From Candidatus Peribacteraceae bacterium (lineage in GTDB: Bacteria; Patescibacteriota; Gracilibacteria; Peribacterales; Peribacteraceae), in assembly GCA_028703445.1 (NCBI GenBank), contig JAQVMW010000007.1:18935-82934 (forward strand): DNA of 64,000 bases, in the 5' to 3' direction. The notes beneath the pieces were generated by a model that saw only the letters and a program-made list of their open reading frames with translations, was not told where the DNA came from and searched no databases. This document shows positions 28,745 to 39,986 of the stretch, piece after piece (position 1 is the first letter of the stretch; each line of letters opens with the position of its first letter). The translations under genes were made by a program, and so were the position numbers.

Positions 28745-30022
28745 ATGCTGCTTTCGAAACTCTTCACCAAGACCTCCAAAGATGCCGCGGCCGATGCGCA
28801 GAGCATCAATGCCGAGCTTCTCACGCGCGCAGGGTTCATCCACAAGAGCATGGCGGGCGTGTACTCCTTCCTGCCGCTGGGACTTCGGGTTCTGCGCCGG
28901 ATCGAGCAGATCGTCCGCGAAGAGATGAATGCCATCGGCGGTCAGGAAATTCTCATGTCGGCGCTTGCTCCGCGCGAATACTGGGAGAAGACGGGCCGGT
29001 GGGACAAGAAAGTCTTCGAGCCGCTCTTCCATGTTCCGGCTTTTGGCGAGCAGGAGTACGCCCTCAATCCCACGCACGAGGAGGTGGTGGTGCCGCTGGT
29101 GCAGCGGTACGTGCACTCGTACCGGGATCTCCCCTTCGGCTGCTACCAGATCCAGACGAAGTTTAGAAACGAACTCCGGGCCAAGTCGGGCATCCTCCGG
29201 GGGCGCGAATTCCTCATGAAAGATCTCTACTCGTTCCATGCCGACAGTGCCTCTCTGGATCAATACTATGAGCAGGTGCAGGGTGCCTATGACAGGATTT
29301 TCGAGCGACTGGGTCTCGCGAATCGCACCTACCTGACCTACGCCTCCGGCGGTTCCTTCTCGCCGTATTCCCACGAATATCAGGTCCTCCTGCCGCAGGG
29401 AGAGGATGCCATTTTCGTCAGCGTCGAAGCGGAAAAGCAGGGAAAGCGCATCGCGGTGAACCGCGAAATTTTCGACGCCAAGAAGACGACCTGCCCCGTT
29501 ACCGGCGGCCGGGAATTCCGCGAGGAGCGCGCCAGCGAAGCGGCCAACATCTTCAAACTCGGCCAAAAGTTCTCCGATCCGTTCTCTCTCACCTTCACCG
29601 ACGAGGGCGGCGCAACTCATCCCATCATCATGGGCTGTTATGGAATCGGCATTTCCAGGCTCATGGGTATCATCGCGGAGGCATTTGCGGACAAGGCCGG
29701 TCTCGTGTGGCCTCTGTCCGTCGCCCCCGCGCAGGTGCTGATCGTGCCGCTGGCGAAGGACGATCAGGAGGAGCCGTACACCGTGGCACAGGACCTCTAC
29801 CGTTTGCTTTCGAAGAAGGGGATTGCCTGCCTGCTCGATGACCGGCTGAAGGATTCGGTCGGCTCCCGGCTCAACGATGCGGATCTTCTGGGCATTCCCA
29901 CGCGCATCGTCGTTTCCTTAAAGAGCCTGAAGGCGGGAGGAGTGGAGGTGAAGGACCGCGCGTCCGGAAAGGTGGAAGTGATTGCGAAGGGGAACGTGAT
30001 CGAGTCTCTCTCTGTCCACTGA
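28745..30022 (+). CDS. proS: prolyl-tRNA synthetase (short form)
   Basis: AGVYSFLPLGLRVLRRIEQIVREEM, PTHEEVV, RNELRAKSGILRGREFLMKDLYSFH, GCYGIGISRLMGIIAE. Confidence 0.92.
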   Translation: MLLSKLFTKTSKDAAADAQSINAELLTRAGFIHKSMAGVYSFLPLGLRVLRRIEQIVREEMNAIGGQEILMSALAPREYWEKTGRWDKKVFEPLFHVPAFGEQEYALNPTHEEVVVPLVQRYVHSYRDLPFGCYQIQTKFRNELRAKSGILRGREFLMKDLYSFHADSASLDQYYEQVQGAYDRIFERLGLANRTYLTYASGGSFSPYSHEYQVLLPQGEDAIFVSVEAEKQGKRIAVNREIFDAKKTTCPVTGGREFREERASEAANIFKLGQKFSDPFSLTFTDEGGATHPIIMGCYGIGISRLMGIIAEAFADKAGLVWPLSVAPAQVLIVPLAKDDQEEPYTVAQDLYRLLSKKGIACLLDDRLKDSVGSRLNDADLLGIPTRIVVSLKSLKAGGVEVKDRASGKVEVIAKGNVIESLSVH

Positions 30023-30124
30023 TTGCCTGACATCCGCTTCCCGGGCTGCTTCTCCGGACTCCAAGCTGCCGGCTATCAACTTCTTCGTATCGGGGTTATA
30101 CTTCCTGCCGTTTCCCCTTTCTCA

Positions 30125-30535
30125 ATGAAAAAACTCTCTCTTCTCATCGGCACGCTCGGCGGAGCGATGGCGGGGTACCTCTTCAGCAATCAGAAGCTGC
30201 GCAAAGATCTTGCAGGGGCCAAAGATGCCGAAACCGCCGCGCGCCTGCTCGGCAAGCACCTGCAGCAGGATGGCAAGAAGCTGGCTGCCCAGGCGCAGGA
30301 GTTCGTCGAGAGCGATGAAGTGCAGAAGAATTGGAAGAAAGCGAAGACGTATGCGCAGGAGTCATTCGATGTGGCGCGCAAAGAACTCACAAAGCTCGTG
30401 AGCCGTGCCGAAGAGGCGACATCCGATGTCGCTGGTGAGGCGGGGGCCACTGCGCGAAAGGTCGCCAAAAAGGCCGTGCGCAAGGCAAAGAGCACGGCGC
30501 GTCGCATGCAGACGAAAGTGCGGAAACTTCTGTGA
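30125..30535 (+). CDS. YtxH-like small protein
   Basis: N-terminal MKKLSLLIGTLGGAMAGYLFSNQKLRKDL, Lys/Ala-rich helix. Confidence 0.5.
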   Translation: MKKLSLLIGTLGGAMAGYLFSNQKLRKDLAGAKDAETAARLLGKHLQQDGKKLAAQAQEFVESDEVQKNWKKAKTYAQESFDVARKELTKLVSRAEEATSDVAGEAGATARKVAKKAVRKAKSTARRMQTKVRKLL

Positions 30536-30687
30536 TCTGATCCGCCCGATCTCAGGTGAGGAATTGCCAAGTACAAAATTTGTGGCGAATTCATTGGTCT
30601 CTCATTCGATACTGATACTTTTCTGATTGACTTGCCCTGTTCTCACAGTACCCTGAGATTACTTTTGCATCTTTTCCATTCGATTCT

Positions 30688-31152
30688 ATGAAGCCCATTA
30701 TTTCACTCTCCGCTGCAGCTTTGCTGCTTGCAGCCGCGGTGCCAGCGTTCGCAATGGTCAATTCCTCCGCCGTGACCAATCGTATGTCCCGCCGTCTTCT
30801 CGAGGATAAGACTCTGTCCGAGCAGCGTGTTCCGGTTGGGGCCGTAGAAACCACAGTTCTTCTGCGCGAGCGCAAGGAGATCGCGCCGAGCACCTCTGGT
30901 TTTTCCAGTCTGAGCCGTTCGCGCATCATGACGCGCATTCACACACTGCGTGGCGCACGCACGCCGGAGTCACGAGGCGATCGTCCGAGTCGCCGCAGCA
31001 TCATCAAGGATGCGGAGTCTATGCTCGTTCTGCCCCCCGCATTGGTGCAGACCGGCGATGCCGAGGCCACGGTCACGATCACACAGAAAGTCACCCGCCG
31101 TACGCTCATCAAAATGACCGAGGATGTCAATCGTGTGCAGGTCGGCCAGTAA
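30688..31152 (+). CDS. secreted hypothetical protein
   Basis: Signal-like MKPIISLSAAALLLAAAVPAFA. Confidence 0.6.
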   Translation: MKPIISLSAAALLLAAAVPAFAMVNSSAVTNRMSRRLLEDKTLSEQRVPVGAVETTVLLRERKEIAPSTSGFSSLSRSRIMTRIHTLRGARTPESRGDRPSRRSIIKDAESMLVLPPALVQTGDAEATVTITQKVTRRTLIKMTEDVNRVQVGQ

Positions 31153-31343
31153 TCAGTGTTTCACCGGCAACAAAGACACCGTTTGAAAAAGCGGTGTTTT
31201 TTATATTTTTGAAAGAAGGAGTTCCTAGGCGTTTGGATCAATGGATAATGACCGCTGCCTAGGAACCCCTCATTTTCGGAAGGAAAAAGGGTCCTTCCTT
31301 GTGTGCAATTCTATAAATCTCCCCCTTTCTTGCAAGGGGTTAA

Positions 31344-33315
<1,972 letters not shown>

Positions 33316-33423
33316 AATTCACTGAAAAGTTACTTGGCTCTGAGCGCCAATACAAATAATATTTCTGCGTAGAATGTGATGTAAAGGAGTATATAGTTTT
33401 GCATATCTTTCTCTCATATTTTC

Positions 33424-34080
33424 ATGGATTCTGTTTCCCCGTCGGCATCCGCCCGTCCCGTCTTCGACCGCAAACTGGTCATCGCGCTCACGCTCTACCT
33501 CACCGCGCTCTTCGCTTCGAATACCGTGGGCATCAAAATCATGCCGTTCATTTTCGGCACGCATCTTTCCACGGCCATCTTCGCCTTTCCGCTCGTCTTC
33601 CTCACGACGGACGTGGTCGGCGAAGTCTACGGCAAGGCCCATGCACGCGCGTTCGTACGCATGGGCTTCTACAGCATGGTCGTCTTTTTGATCTTCAACG
33701 CACTCAGTAACGTCATGCCCACCTCTTCCGAATTCCGCATGCCCGAGGCCTACAACCAGATTTTCAGTCTGTCGCTCCGCTTCACGTTCGCCTCGCTGAT
33801 GGCGTTCATCATCGGGGAGTACCAGGATGTCTTTTCCTTCTTCTTCCTCAAGGCGAAGCTGGGCGGTCGTGCCTTCTGGCTCCGGTCCAACCTCTCGAAC
33901 CTGTGGGGGCAGTTCATTGATTCCTCCATCTGGTTTGCCATCGCGTTCATCGGTGTCTATCCCTTCAGAATAATCGTCCTCATGATGATCCCCTGGTGGC
34001 TCTTCAAATTCGGCATGGGGGTCGTGTATACGCCTTTGAGTTACGTGGGGATCTGGCTCCTCCGGCGACCGGAACGCTAG
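33424..34080 (+). CDS. queuosine precursor transporter (YhhQ/VUT family)
   Basis: FASNTVGIKIMPF, PLVFLTTDVVGEVYG, SNLWGQFIDSSIWFAIAF. Confidence 0.85.
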   Translation: MDSVSPSASARPVFDRKLVIALTLYLTALFASNTVGIKIMPFIFGTHLSTAIFAFPLVFLTTDVVGEVYGKAHARAFVRMGFYSMVVFLIFNALSNVMPTSSEFRMPEAYNQIFSLSLRFTFASLMAFIIGEYQDVFSFFFLKAKLGGRAFWLRSNLSNLWGQFIDSSIWFAIAFIGVYPFRIIVLMMIPWWLFKFGMGVVYTPLSYVGIWLLRRPER

Positions 34081-34138
34081 GACACAAACGCGCCGTATCA
34101 CTGGAACCGTCCGCGGTTTTGCTGCATACTGCCAGCCG

Positions 34139-35077
34139 ATGAATCTTTCCCAGACAGTCCGCGGGGTCACCTTCTTTAACCCCACTGTTCTCGCATCGGG
34201 CATCTGGGGCATCACCGCATCGAGCTGGCGCCGCGTCGCGGCAAACGGGGCGGGGGGGATCACCACGAAGTCCCTGTGGCTTGCGGAACACAAGGGGCAT
34301 CCCAATCCCACGATCATTTCGACGGAACACTGGACGCTCAATGCCGTCGGTGTGCCGGATGCGGGGATCGAAAAGGCGCGCGAGGAGATCGGTGATTTTA
34401 ACAAAAAGAAACTGGTCCCGCTCATTGCGAACATCATCGCGAACACCGTGGATAACTACGGAAAGACTGCGGTGGAAATTGTGAAGCTCAAGCCGGATTT
34501 CCTTGAAGTGAACATCAGCTGTCCCAATGTGGAAGATGAGTTCGGCAAGCCATTCGCCTGCTCGGTGCGCGATGCTTCCGCGGTCACGAAGGCGGTAAAG
34601 GCGGTCAGTGGCAAGATTCCGGTTTTCATCAAGCTCTCGCCGAACGTCGATGATATCGGCTCCATCGCTTCGGCCTGTGCAGAGGCCGGTGCCGACGGTT
34701 TCACCGTCATCAATACCGTCGGGCCGGGCATGGCGATCGATTTGCGCAGCAGGCGTCCGATCCTCGCCAACAAGGTCGGCGGCATGTCGGGACCGGCCAT
34801 CAAGCCCATCGCGGTTCGCTGCATCGCGGATGTCTACCGGTCCACAAACGGTAAGCTCCCCATCATCGGCACGGGCGGAGTGATGACGGGCGAGGATGCC
34901 ATCGAGTTCCTTCTTGCAGGAGCGTCGCTCATCGGCATCGGCACTGCGATTGCCTACCGGGGCGCCGAGGTCTTCCGCCTGGTCTGCGAAGAGATGACGG
35001 CCTGGTGCGAGACGGAAGGCGTGAAGAAGATTTCCGAGCTCACCGGCGGCATGCACAGGGAACGCGCGTCTCGCTAG
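34139..35077 (+). CDS. pyrD: dihydroorotate dehydrogenase (class 1B-like)
   Basis: LANIIANT, LEVNISCPNV, GGMSGPAIKPIAVRCIADVY, IIGTGGVMTGEDAIEFLLAGA. Confidence 0.9.
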   Translation: MNLSQTVRGVTFFNPTVLASGIWGITASSWRRVAANGAGGITTKSLWLAEHKGHPNPTIISTEHWTLNAVGVPDAGIEKAREEIGDFNKKKLVPLIANIIANTVDNYGKTAVEIVKLKPDFLEVNISCPNVEDEFGKPFACSVRDASAVTKAVKAVSGKIPVFIKLSPNVDDIGSIASACAEAGADGFTVINTVGPGMAIDLRSRRPILANKVGGMSGPAIKPIAVRCIADVYRSTNGKLPIIGTGGVMTGEDAIEFLLAGASLIGIGTAIAYRGAEVFRLVCEEMTAWCETEGVKKISELTGGMHRERASR

Positions 35078-35117
35078 GAGAATGGCCACCGTGCTAGAGT
35101 GGAGTTCTGCTTTGCCT

Positions 35118-35582
35118 ATGCGTGAGCATCTTGATCGGTGGTGGCTTGGTTTCTCCTTCCTGATCATTCTTGTCATACCGGGAATGGCGAGTGCCCATGA
35201 CTATTTTCCGGGTCTCCTCACGCTCTCCCATTGGCAACTGGTGATTGTAGATTTCTTCATCGAAACCGTGGTTCTCGCGGTTTTCCTCCGGCTTTCCGTG
35301 GTGCGGGCATTTGCCATTTCGATGTTCATGAACGTCGTTTCAGTGATTCTTGCCGAGTTGATTCTCTGGGGAACGCTGGATTTCCTCTATTCCATCAGGG
35401 GATTTCTTTCTTTTGAGGAGGTACTCCTGCTGGCCGCAATCATCATCATTGTTCTCGTGGAGTGGGTGATCGTGAAGGGAGTGCAGCATCTGCGGTGGGG
35501 GAAGGCATTATCCACACTGCTGATCGCGAATGCATTATCGGTCATCGTGGGTGCCGGTTTGCTGAGGGTACTGGGGTCTTAG
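35118..35582 (+). CDS. integral membrane hypothetical protein
   Basis: Four or so hydrophobic helices; located between pyrD and pyrK-like gene. Confidence 0.6.
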   Translation: MREHLDRWWLGFSFLIILVIPGMASAHDYFPGLLTLSHWQLVIVDFFIETVVLAVFLRLSVVRAFAISMFMNVVSVILAELILWGTLDFLYSIRGFLSFEEVLLLAAIIIIVLVEWVIVKGVQHLRWGKALSTLLIANALSVIVGAGLLRVLGS

Positions 35583-35650
35583 CGTCATTATTCCATTCCT
35601 CTGCCGGCGGAATGGTCTCTTTTATATTTGTGTCTTATACTGCTCTTGCC

Positions 35651-36490
35651 ATGACAGAGATCTTGCGCCGCTGTAGCCGTTCCTCTGCGCAGAAAAATCT
35701 TCCGAGGACATATCCCGTTGCCGGTATCAGGAAGGAAACAACACATGTTCACACATTCACGTTCAACGTTTCGCTCGGTGCCAAGCCCGGCCAGTTCGTG
35801 ATGGTGTGGCTGCCGGGAGTGGATGAAGTGCCCATGAGTGTTGCCAACGATGACGGCAAGAAGCTGCAGATTACGTTCTTCGCGGTCGGTGATACGACGA
35901 AGAAGCTGGCAACGCTTAAAAAAGGGGATCTGGTGGGTTTGCGCGGCCCCTTCGGGACGCACTACGAGTGGAAACCCAAACAACATTTGGCGCTTGTGGC
36001 GGGTGGCTATGGCGCGGCGCCGATGTTCTTTGCCGCTTCCGAGGCTGCGAAGGACGGCTGTACGCTCACGGCGATCGTCGGTGCCAGAGCCAAGGAGCAC
36101 CTGCTCTATCTGGACGCCTTCAAGCGCTTACCCCGCACCACACTTTCCGTGGCGACGGACGACGGTTCGCAGGGTCACAAGGGCTACAACGTCGAGCTGC
36201 TCGCTGAACTCCTCAAATCGAAGAAGAAGCCTGACCAAGTCTTCGCCTGCGGGCCGGAGCGCATGCTCGTTAAAGTTTCCGATCTCTGCTTTCAGCACGC
36301 TGTTCCCTGCCAGCTCTCACTGGAACGGTACATGAAGTGCGGGTACGGGCTCTGCGGGAATTGCGTGGTGGATCCGTTGGGCATCCGCCTGTGCACCGAT
36401 GGCCCGGTTGTGAAGAATGATCTCGCCCGCAGTATTACGGAATTCGGTAAATACCACCGCGATCATCTGGGAAAGAAGCATTCTCTCTAG
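35651..36490 (+). CDS. PyrK-like dihydroorotate dehydrogenase electron-transfer subunit
   Basis: FNVSLGAKPGQFVMVWLPGVDEVPMSV, LVAGGYGAAPMFF, C-terminal MKCGYGLCGNCVVDPLGIRLCTDGPV. Confidence 0.85.
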   Translation: MTEILRRCSRSSAQKNLPRTYPVAGIRKETTHVHTFTFNVSLGAKPGQFVMVWLPGVDEVPMSVANDDGKKLQITFFAVGDTTKKLATLKKGDLVGLRGPFGTHYEWKPKQHLALVAGGYGAAPMFFAASEAAKDGCTLTAIVGARAKEHLLYLDAFKRLPRTTLSVATDDGSQGHKGYNVELLAELLKSKKKPDQVFACGPERMLVKVSDLCFQHAVPCQLSLERYMKCGYGLCGNCVVDPLGIRLCTDGPVVKNDLARSITEFGKYHRDHLGKKHSL

Positions 36491-36551
36491 AGTATTGGCA
36501 GAGAAAAGGGGAGAACGCGAAGCCCATGCTCTAGGGAAAAATCAAGCGAAA

Positions 36552-36578
36552 TTGGCACTCATGTATTGAGAGTGCCAG
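36552..36578. promoter_or_regulatory. CIRCE (HrcA) operator
   Basis: TTGGCACTC-N9-GAGTGCCAG; overlaps TTGAGA(36566)-N17-TATGAT(36589). Confidence 0.88.
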
Positions 36579-36624
36579 TCTGTTCTGTTATGATTGGTGT
36601 CTTCTACTTCTTCCCCCCTTTTCT

Positions 36625-36672
36625 ATGGTTGGCGGTGGTAAAGGAGGTTGCTGCGGTTGCGGGTCCTGCTAG
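36625..36672 (+). CDS. 15-aa Cys/Gly-rich peptide MVGGGKGGCCGCGSC
   Basis: ATG..TAG ORF directly downstream of the CIRCE promoter, followed by a GC hairpin/T-run. Confidence 0.6.
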   Translation: MVGGGKGGCCGCGSC

Positions 36673-36703
36673 GCACGACCTTCGCACATTCTCCCGGGAA
36701 GAG

Positions 36704-36733
36704 GCGGATCTCCTTTTGGGGCCGCCTTTTTCA
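36704..36733 (+). terminator. Rho-independent-like terminator after the micropeptide
   Basis: GGCGGatctccttttggggCCGCCttttt. Confidence 0.7.
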
Positions 36734-36734
36734 A

Positions 36735-36935
36735 ATTCATGAGAGGCAAACCTGCCCTTCGGCTCCGCTCAGGGCCTTCGGCGGTTTTTCTCTCACCCCT
36801 CGACTACGCTCGGGGTGACAACGTTGGAAATTCTTTCTTGTGACGATTGGGTGACCCAGAGCTTGTCGAAAGGGTCATGGGCTCTCTTTTCCCTCAAAGG
36901 TGCGGGGCACCCACCGCTTCGCCGCAATTATTTCG
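36735..36935 (+). ncRNA. repeated two-hairpin 3' element, copy 5 (degenerate, with palindromic insertions)
   Basis: H1-like TTCATGAGAGGCAAACC...GGTTTTTCTCTCA, CTCTCTTTTCCC, truncated H2 ending CACCGCTTCGCCGC. Confidence 0.5.
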
Positions 36936-37185
36936 ATTTTTGACAAAACTGAATAAGTTTTTCTTTCTCCGTCTTTGTCCACGTTTTCACCTGCGCTTCA
37001 CGTCTGCGGGCATCGCCCAGCGTGGCAAACTGTTCGTGGTAAACGAATCGTACGGGACGATGCGCACGCGTGTACTTGGCGCCCTTTCCCTCGTTGTGCA
37101 ATTGTTCGCGTTTCTTCAAATCAATGCACGAACCTGCATACAGCGATCCGTCACAGCAGCGGGCGAGATAGAAATAATGGGGCAT
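36928..37185 (-). CDS. GIY-YIG domain protein (UPF0213-like)
   Basis: YFYLARCCDGSLYAGSCIDLKKREQLHNEGKGAKYTRAHRPV. Confidence 0.88.
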   Translation of the reverse strand: MPHYFYLARCCDGSLYAGSCIDLKKREQLHNEGKGAKYTRAHRPVRFVYHEQFATLGDARRREAQVKTWTKTEKEKLIQFCQKSK

Positions 37186-37331
37186 GCGCCGGGGAAGTAT
37201 AGAGGATTTACTATCGTCTCAAATTCGCAGATATATGAGAAATACTGACTAGAATCGGATATTCGAGTAGAATTTCGTTAATTGTACATACTCTTAATAT
37301 GGTTTATAATAGTCATTAAGCCCACACACCT

Positions 37332-39398
37332 ATGAAACACCAATCATTCCTGCAGTGTCTCCCACTGGTAACTGTCACCGGATGTTTCACGATGTTTTTC
37401 ATCTTTCTCGCTCTGTCGTGGCAATCCGCTCCGTCCCTGCCGGCGTATGTGAACGGTGGCACGATCACCAACAGTCCTTTCAACGATGCGATCCCCGATT
37501 GGGCCGCAGAGTCCATCCTCTCCCTGCACAAGCAGGGAATCATCCGGGGATATGACGACGGACGGTACGGAGCGGGCGACCCCGTCACGCGCGGTCAGGT
37601 GGCAACGCTTCTTTTTCGCATCCTGCAGGCCAGAGGTCTCCTGGTATCCGATATATCCGGCTGCAATCAGGAATTCGATGACGTCGATGAAACACACTTC
37701 GCCTTCAGCGCGCTCTGCATACTCAGACTGAACGACCTTGCAAAATCAGCCAGGCACTTTGCACCGGATAGTCCCGCGCCGCGCGCCGTGACCGCAGCCA
37801 TCATGGTCCACACGCTCGGCCCGACACTCCTCCAGTCTCTGAACGAATCGCTTGATGATGTTCTGGCCAGGGGACAGATATTCCCGGATGTCTCTCACTA
37901 TTCCCCGTATTATGAAGACATCGCGGTCGTGAATGAGACAAACATCATGACGGGATATCCGAACGGAACATTCGGCCCCCATGATTCCCTGAATCGTGCG
38001 GAGGCCGCAGTGATCATGCACCGTCTCGTCCAGTGGATCGATACGGATCACATTTCGACCATCGTTCCCGACAATCAGCAGAGTTCCGCTTCGGTCCATA
38101 CGAACGGGCAATGCCCCGGTGCGGATCTGCAGACGGACCCGGAAAACTGCGGTTGGTGCGGAAACGTCTGCGCTTTCGATCACGCACAGGCCACCTGTAT
38201 CGACGGAGGATGCTCCATCGCTTCCTGCGATTTCGGCTGGTCGAATGCAAATTATGCCCCGGAAGACGGTTGTGAAGAGAAGTGGGATGGCATTACTCCC
38301 CCCGTTTCCGCAGCGTCTTCCTCGGTGCGGACTTCCAGCAGATCTTCTGTCGCGGCTCGTTCCTCATCGAGCACGACAAGCCGGTCAGCGAGTCATTCCA
38401 GCGCAAGTCCGCTTCCGGATTACACCGTCGAGAACATTACCGCCGGGCCTTCGGGGGCCCCGGGCGGTGTCATCTATCAGGTGACGGTCGGGAACCGCGG
38501 CAGTGTGAACGGCACGCAAACCACGCAGACATCCCTCGAAATCTGGTTCAACGATGACAGCCACGATGTCGACGAATTGGGAGTGCTCTCTACCTCGCCT
38601 GTCGGGACCATGAGTTCCCGGGCACTCTTCTGGACCGGGCACTCGATCGTGCTCCCCGGAAGGCACCGGATCATGGCCTGTGCGAACGTTTTCAGCGCTG
38701 CCGGTTCCGTCATGCCGGAATCAGACCGGCAGAATAACTGTGCGGCGATCTACGTCACGGCGAGCGGCGCAGGCGCCGGCTCCAGTTCCGCGGTGTCCGC
38801 AGGAGGATCAAAATCGGTCATGCCGACGCACTCGGCCTCGTCCTCGGTATCATCGGGCCTCCCCAGCTTCATTCAGTCTTCGAGCAGCTCTGCCGGCGCG
38901 GCGAAATCGGTCATGCCGACGGGTTCCTCTTCTTCGAGTTACCAGAGCAGTGCCCAATCGTCATCCGGCGGTGCCTACTCCGCTCCCACGCAGTACCAAA
39001 ATTCATCCTCCCCCATGGTTCAGATGCTGCCGAACCTCATCGCACGGGATATGACCATGCACCAAGGATCACAGCTGTCGTTCATGCCTGACCTCTCCGT
39101 AACGGTGGGAAATACGGGGCATTCAGCGACAGGGCCGTTGAAGGTACGTCTGTATTTGGACAAGGAAGATGATGGTTCCTTCGATACCTGGGCGACGACA
39201 TCGATCATGAATATCGGCCCGGGTACCGAGCAACAGGTGTACTGGACCAACGGTTTGAGCGAAGCGGATTTCGTGTGGGTTCCCGGATCGCAGAAAGCAT
39301 ACTTCCGCGTCTGCGCCGACGCCGACCGTATGGTTCTGGAGTCCAACGAACGGGATAACTGCACGGAGCTTGTGTACGATCCGAGCGATATCCAGTAA
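37332..39398 (+). CDS. SLH-domain surface protein with CARDB-like modules
   Basis: IPDWAAESILSLHKQGIIRGYDDGRYGAGDPVTRGQVATLL; Ser-rich linkers; CARDB-like C-terminal repeats. Confidence 0.8.
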   Translation: MKHQSFLQCLPLVTVTGCFTMFFIFLALSWQSAPSLPAYVNGGTITNSPFNDAIPDWAAESILSLHKQGIIRGYDDGRYGAGDPVTRGQVATLLFRILQARGLLVSDISGCNQEFDDVDETHFAFSALCILRLNDLAKSARHFAPDSPAPRAVTAAIMVHTLGPTLLQSLNESLDDVLARGQIFPDVSHYSPYYEDIAVVNETNIMTGYPNGTFGPHDSLNRAEAAVIMHRLVQWIDTDHISTIVPDNQQSSASVHTNGQCPGADLQTDPENCGWCGNVCAFDHAQATCIDGGCSIASCDFGWSNANYAPEDGCEEKWDGITPPVSAASSSVRTSSRSSVAARSSSSTTSRSASHSSASPLPDYTVENITAGPSGAPGGVIYQVTVGNRGSVNGTQTTQTSLEIWFNDDSHDVDELGVLSTSPVGTMSSRALFWTGHSIVLPGRHRIMACANVFSAAGSVMPESDRQNNCAAIYVTASGAGAGSSSAVSAGGSKSVMPTHSASSSVSSGLPSFIQSSSSSAGAAKSVMPTGSSSSSYQSSAQSSSGGAYSAPTQYQNSSSPMVQMLPNLIARDMTMHQGSQLSFMPDLSVTVGNTGHSATGPLKVRLYLDKEDDGSFDTWATTSIMNIGPGTEQQVYWTNGLSEADFVWVPGSQKAYFRVCADADRMVLESNERDNCTELVYDPSDIQ

Positions 39399-39419
39399 AT
39401 GATGACAAATCGGGTTAAG

Positions 39420-39494
39420 TGGCAGCCTCACGGGGAATCGAACCCCGATTCCAGGAATGAAAATCCTGTGTCCTAACCGTTAGACGATGAGGCC
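39420..39494 (-). tRNA. tRNA-Glu (anticodon TTC), CCA encoded
   Basis: GGCCTCATCGTCTAACGGTTAGGACACAGGATTTTCATTCCTGGAATCGGGGTTCGATTCCCCGTGAGGCTGCCA folds as a cloverleaf. Confidence 0.95.
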
Positions 39495-39608
39495 AGAGAG
39501 AAAGAAAGAGCGAGGAAAGGGTATGGCAGAGCGCGGAGGAGCGCCAGAGGGTAGTGGCTGAAACATGCAGAAAATGCTATAATAGCGGTGAGAATACCAA
39601 CAGCCCCA

Positions 39609-39986
39609 ATGGTCCTCCGAACGCTTCGTACCTCCTTCATCCTGGCCGGCCTCACGATTCTCGTCTCCACGGCAGGGAATGTTCACACTATCATGCGCGC
39701 GAACCTGACGGAGCAGGGATCCACGCTCACCAATTTGAAGATCGAACAGATGTCCACTGCGGAAATTCGTCAGCACCTGAGTGCGCCGGAACGGGCAAAG
39801 CGCAGCGTCTCGGCCGAGATCGCCCTCGGGAGCATGCTGCTGCTGCTCGGGCTTGGATTGCATGCGTACATCAAGCGCAGACTTCCGGATGAGCGTGCCG
39901 TAAAGGTCCACGCCGCTCCGGCTGCATTTGGGCGTGACAAGCGAAAAATGGACCGGTGGTTTCTGTGGATGACGGTGCGGATGTAA
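39609..39986 (+). CDS. small membrane hypothetical protein
   Basis: Two hydrophobic segments; TATAAT about 30 nt upstream. Confidence 0.55.
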   Translation: MVLRTLRTSFILAGLTILVSTAGNVHTIMRANLTEQGSTLTNLKIEQMSTAEIRQHLSAPERAKRSVSAEIALGSMLLLLGLGLHAYIKRRLPDERAVKVHAAPAAFGRDKRKMDRWFLWMTVRM

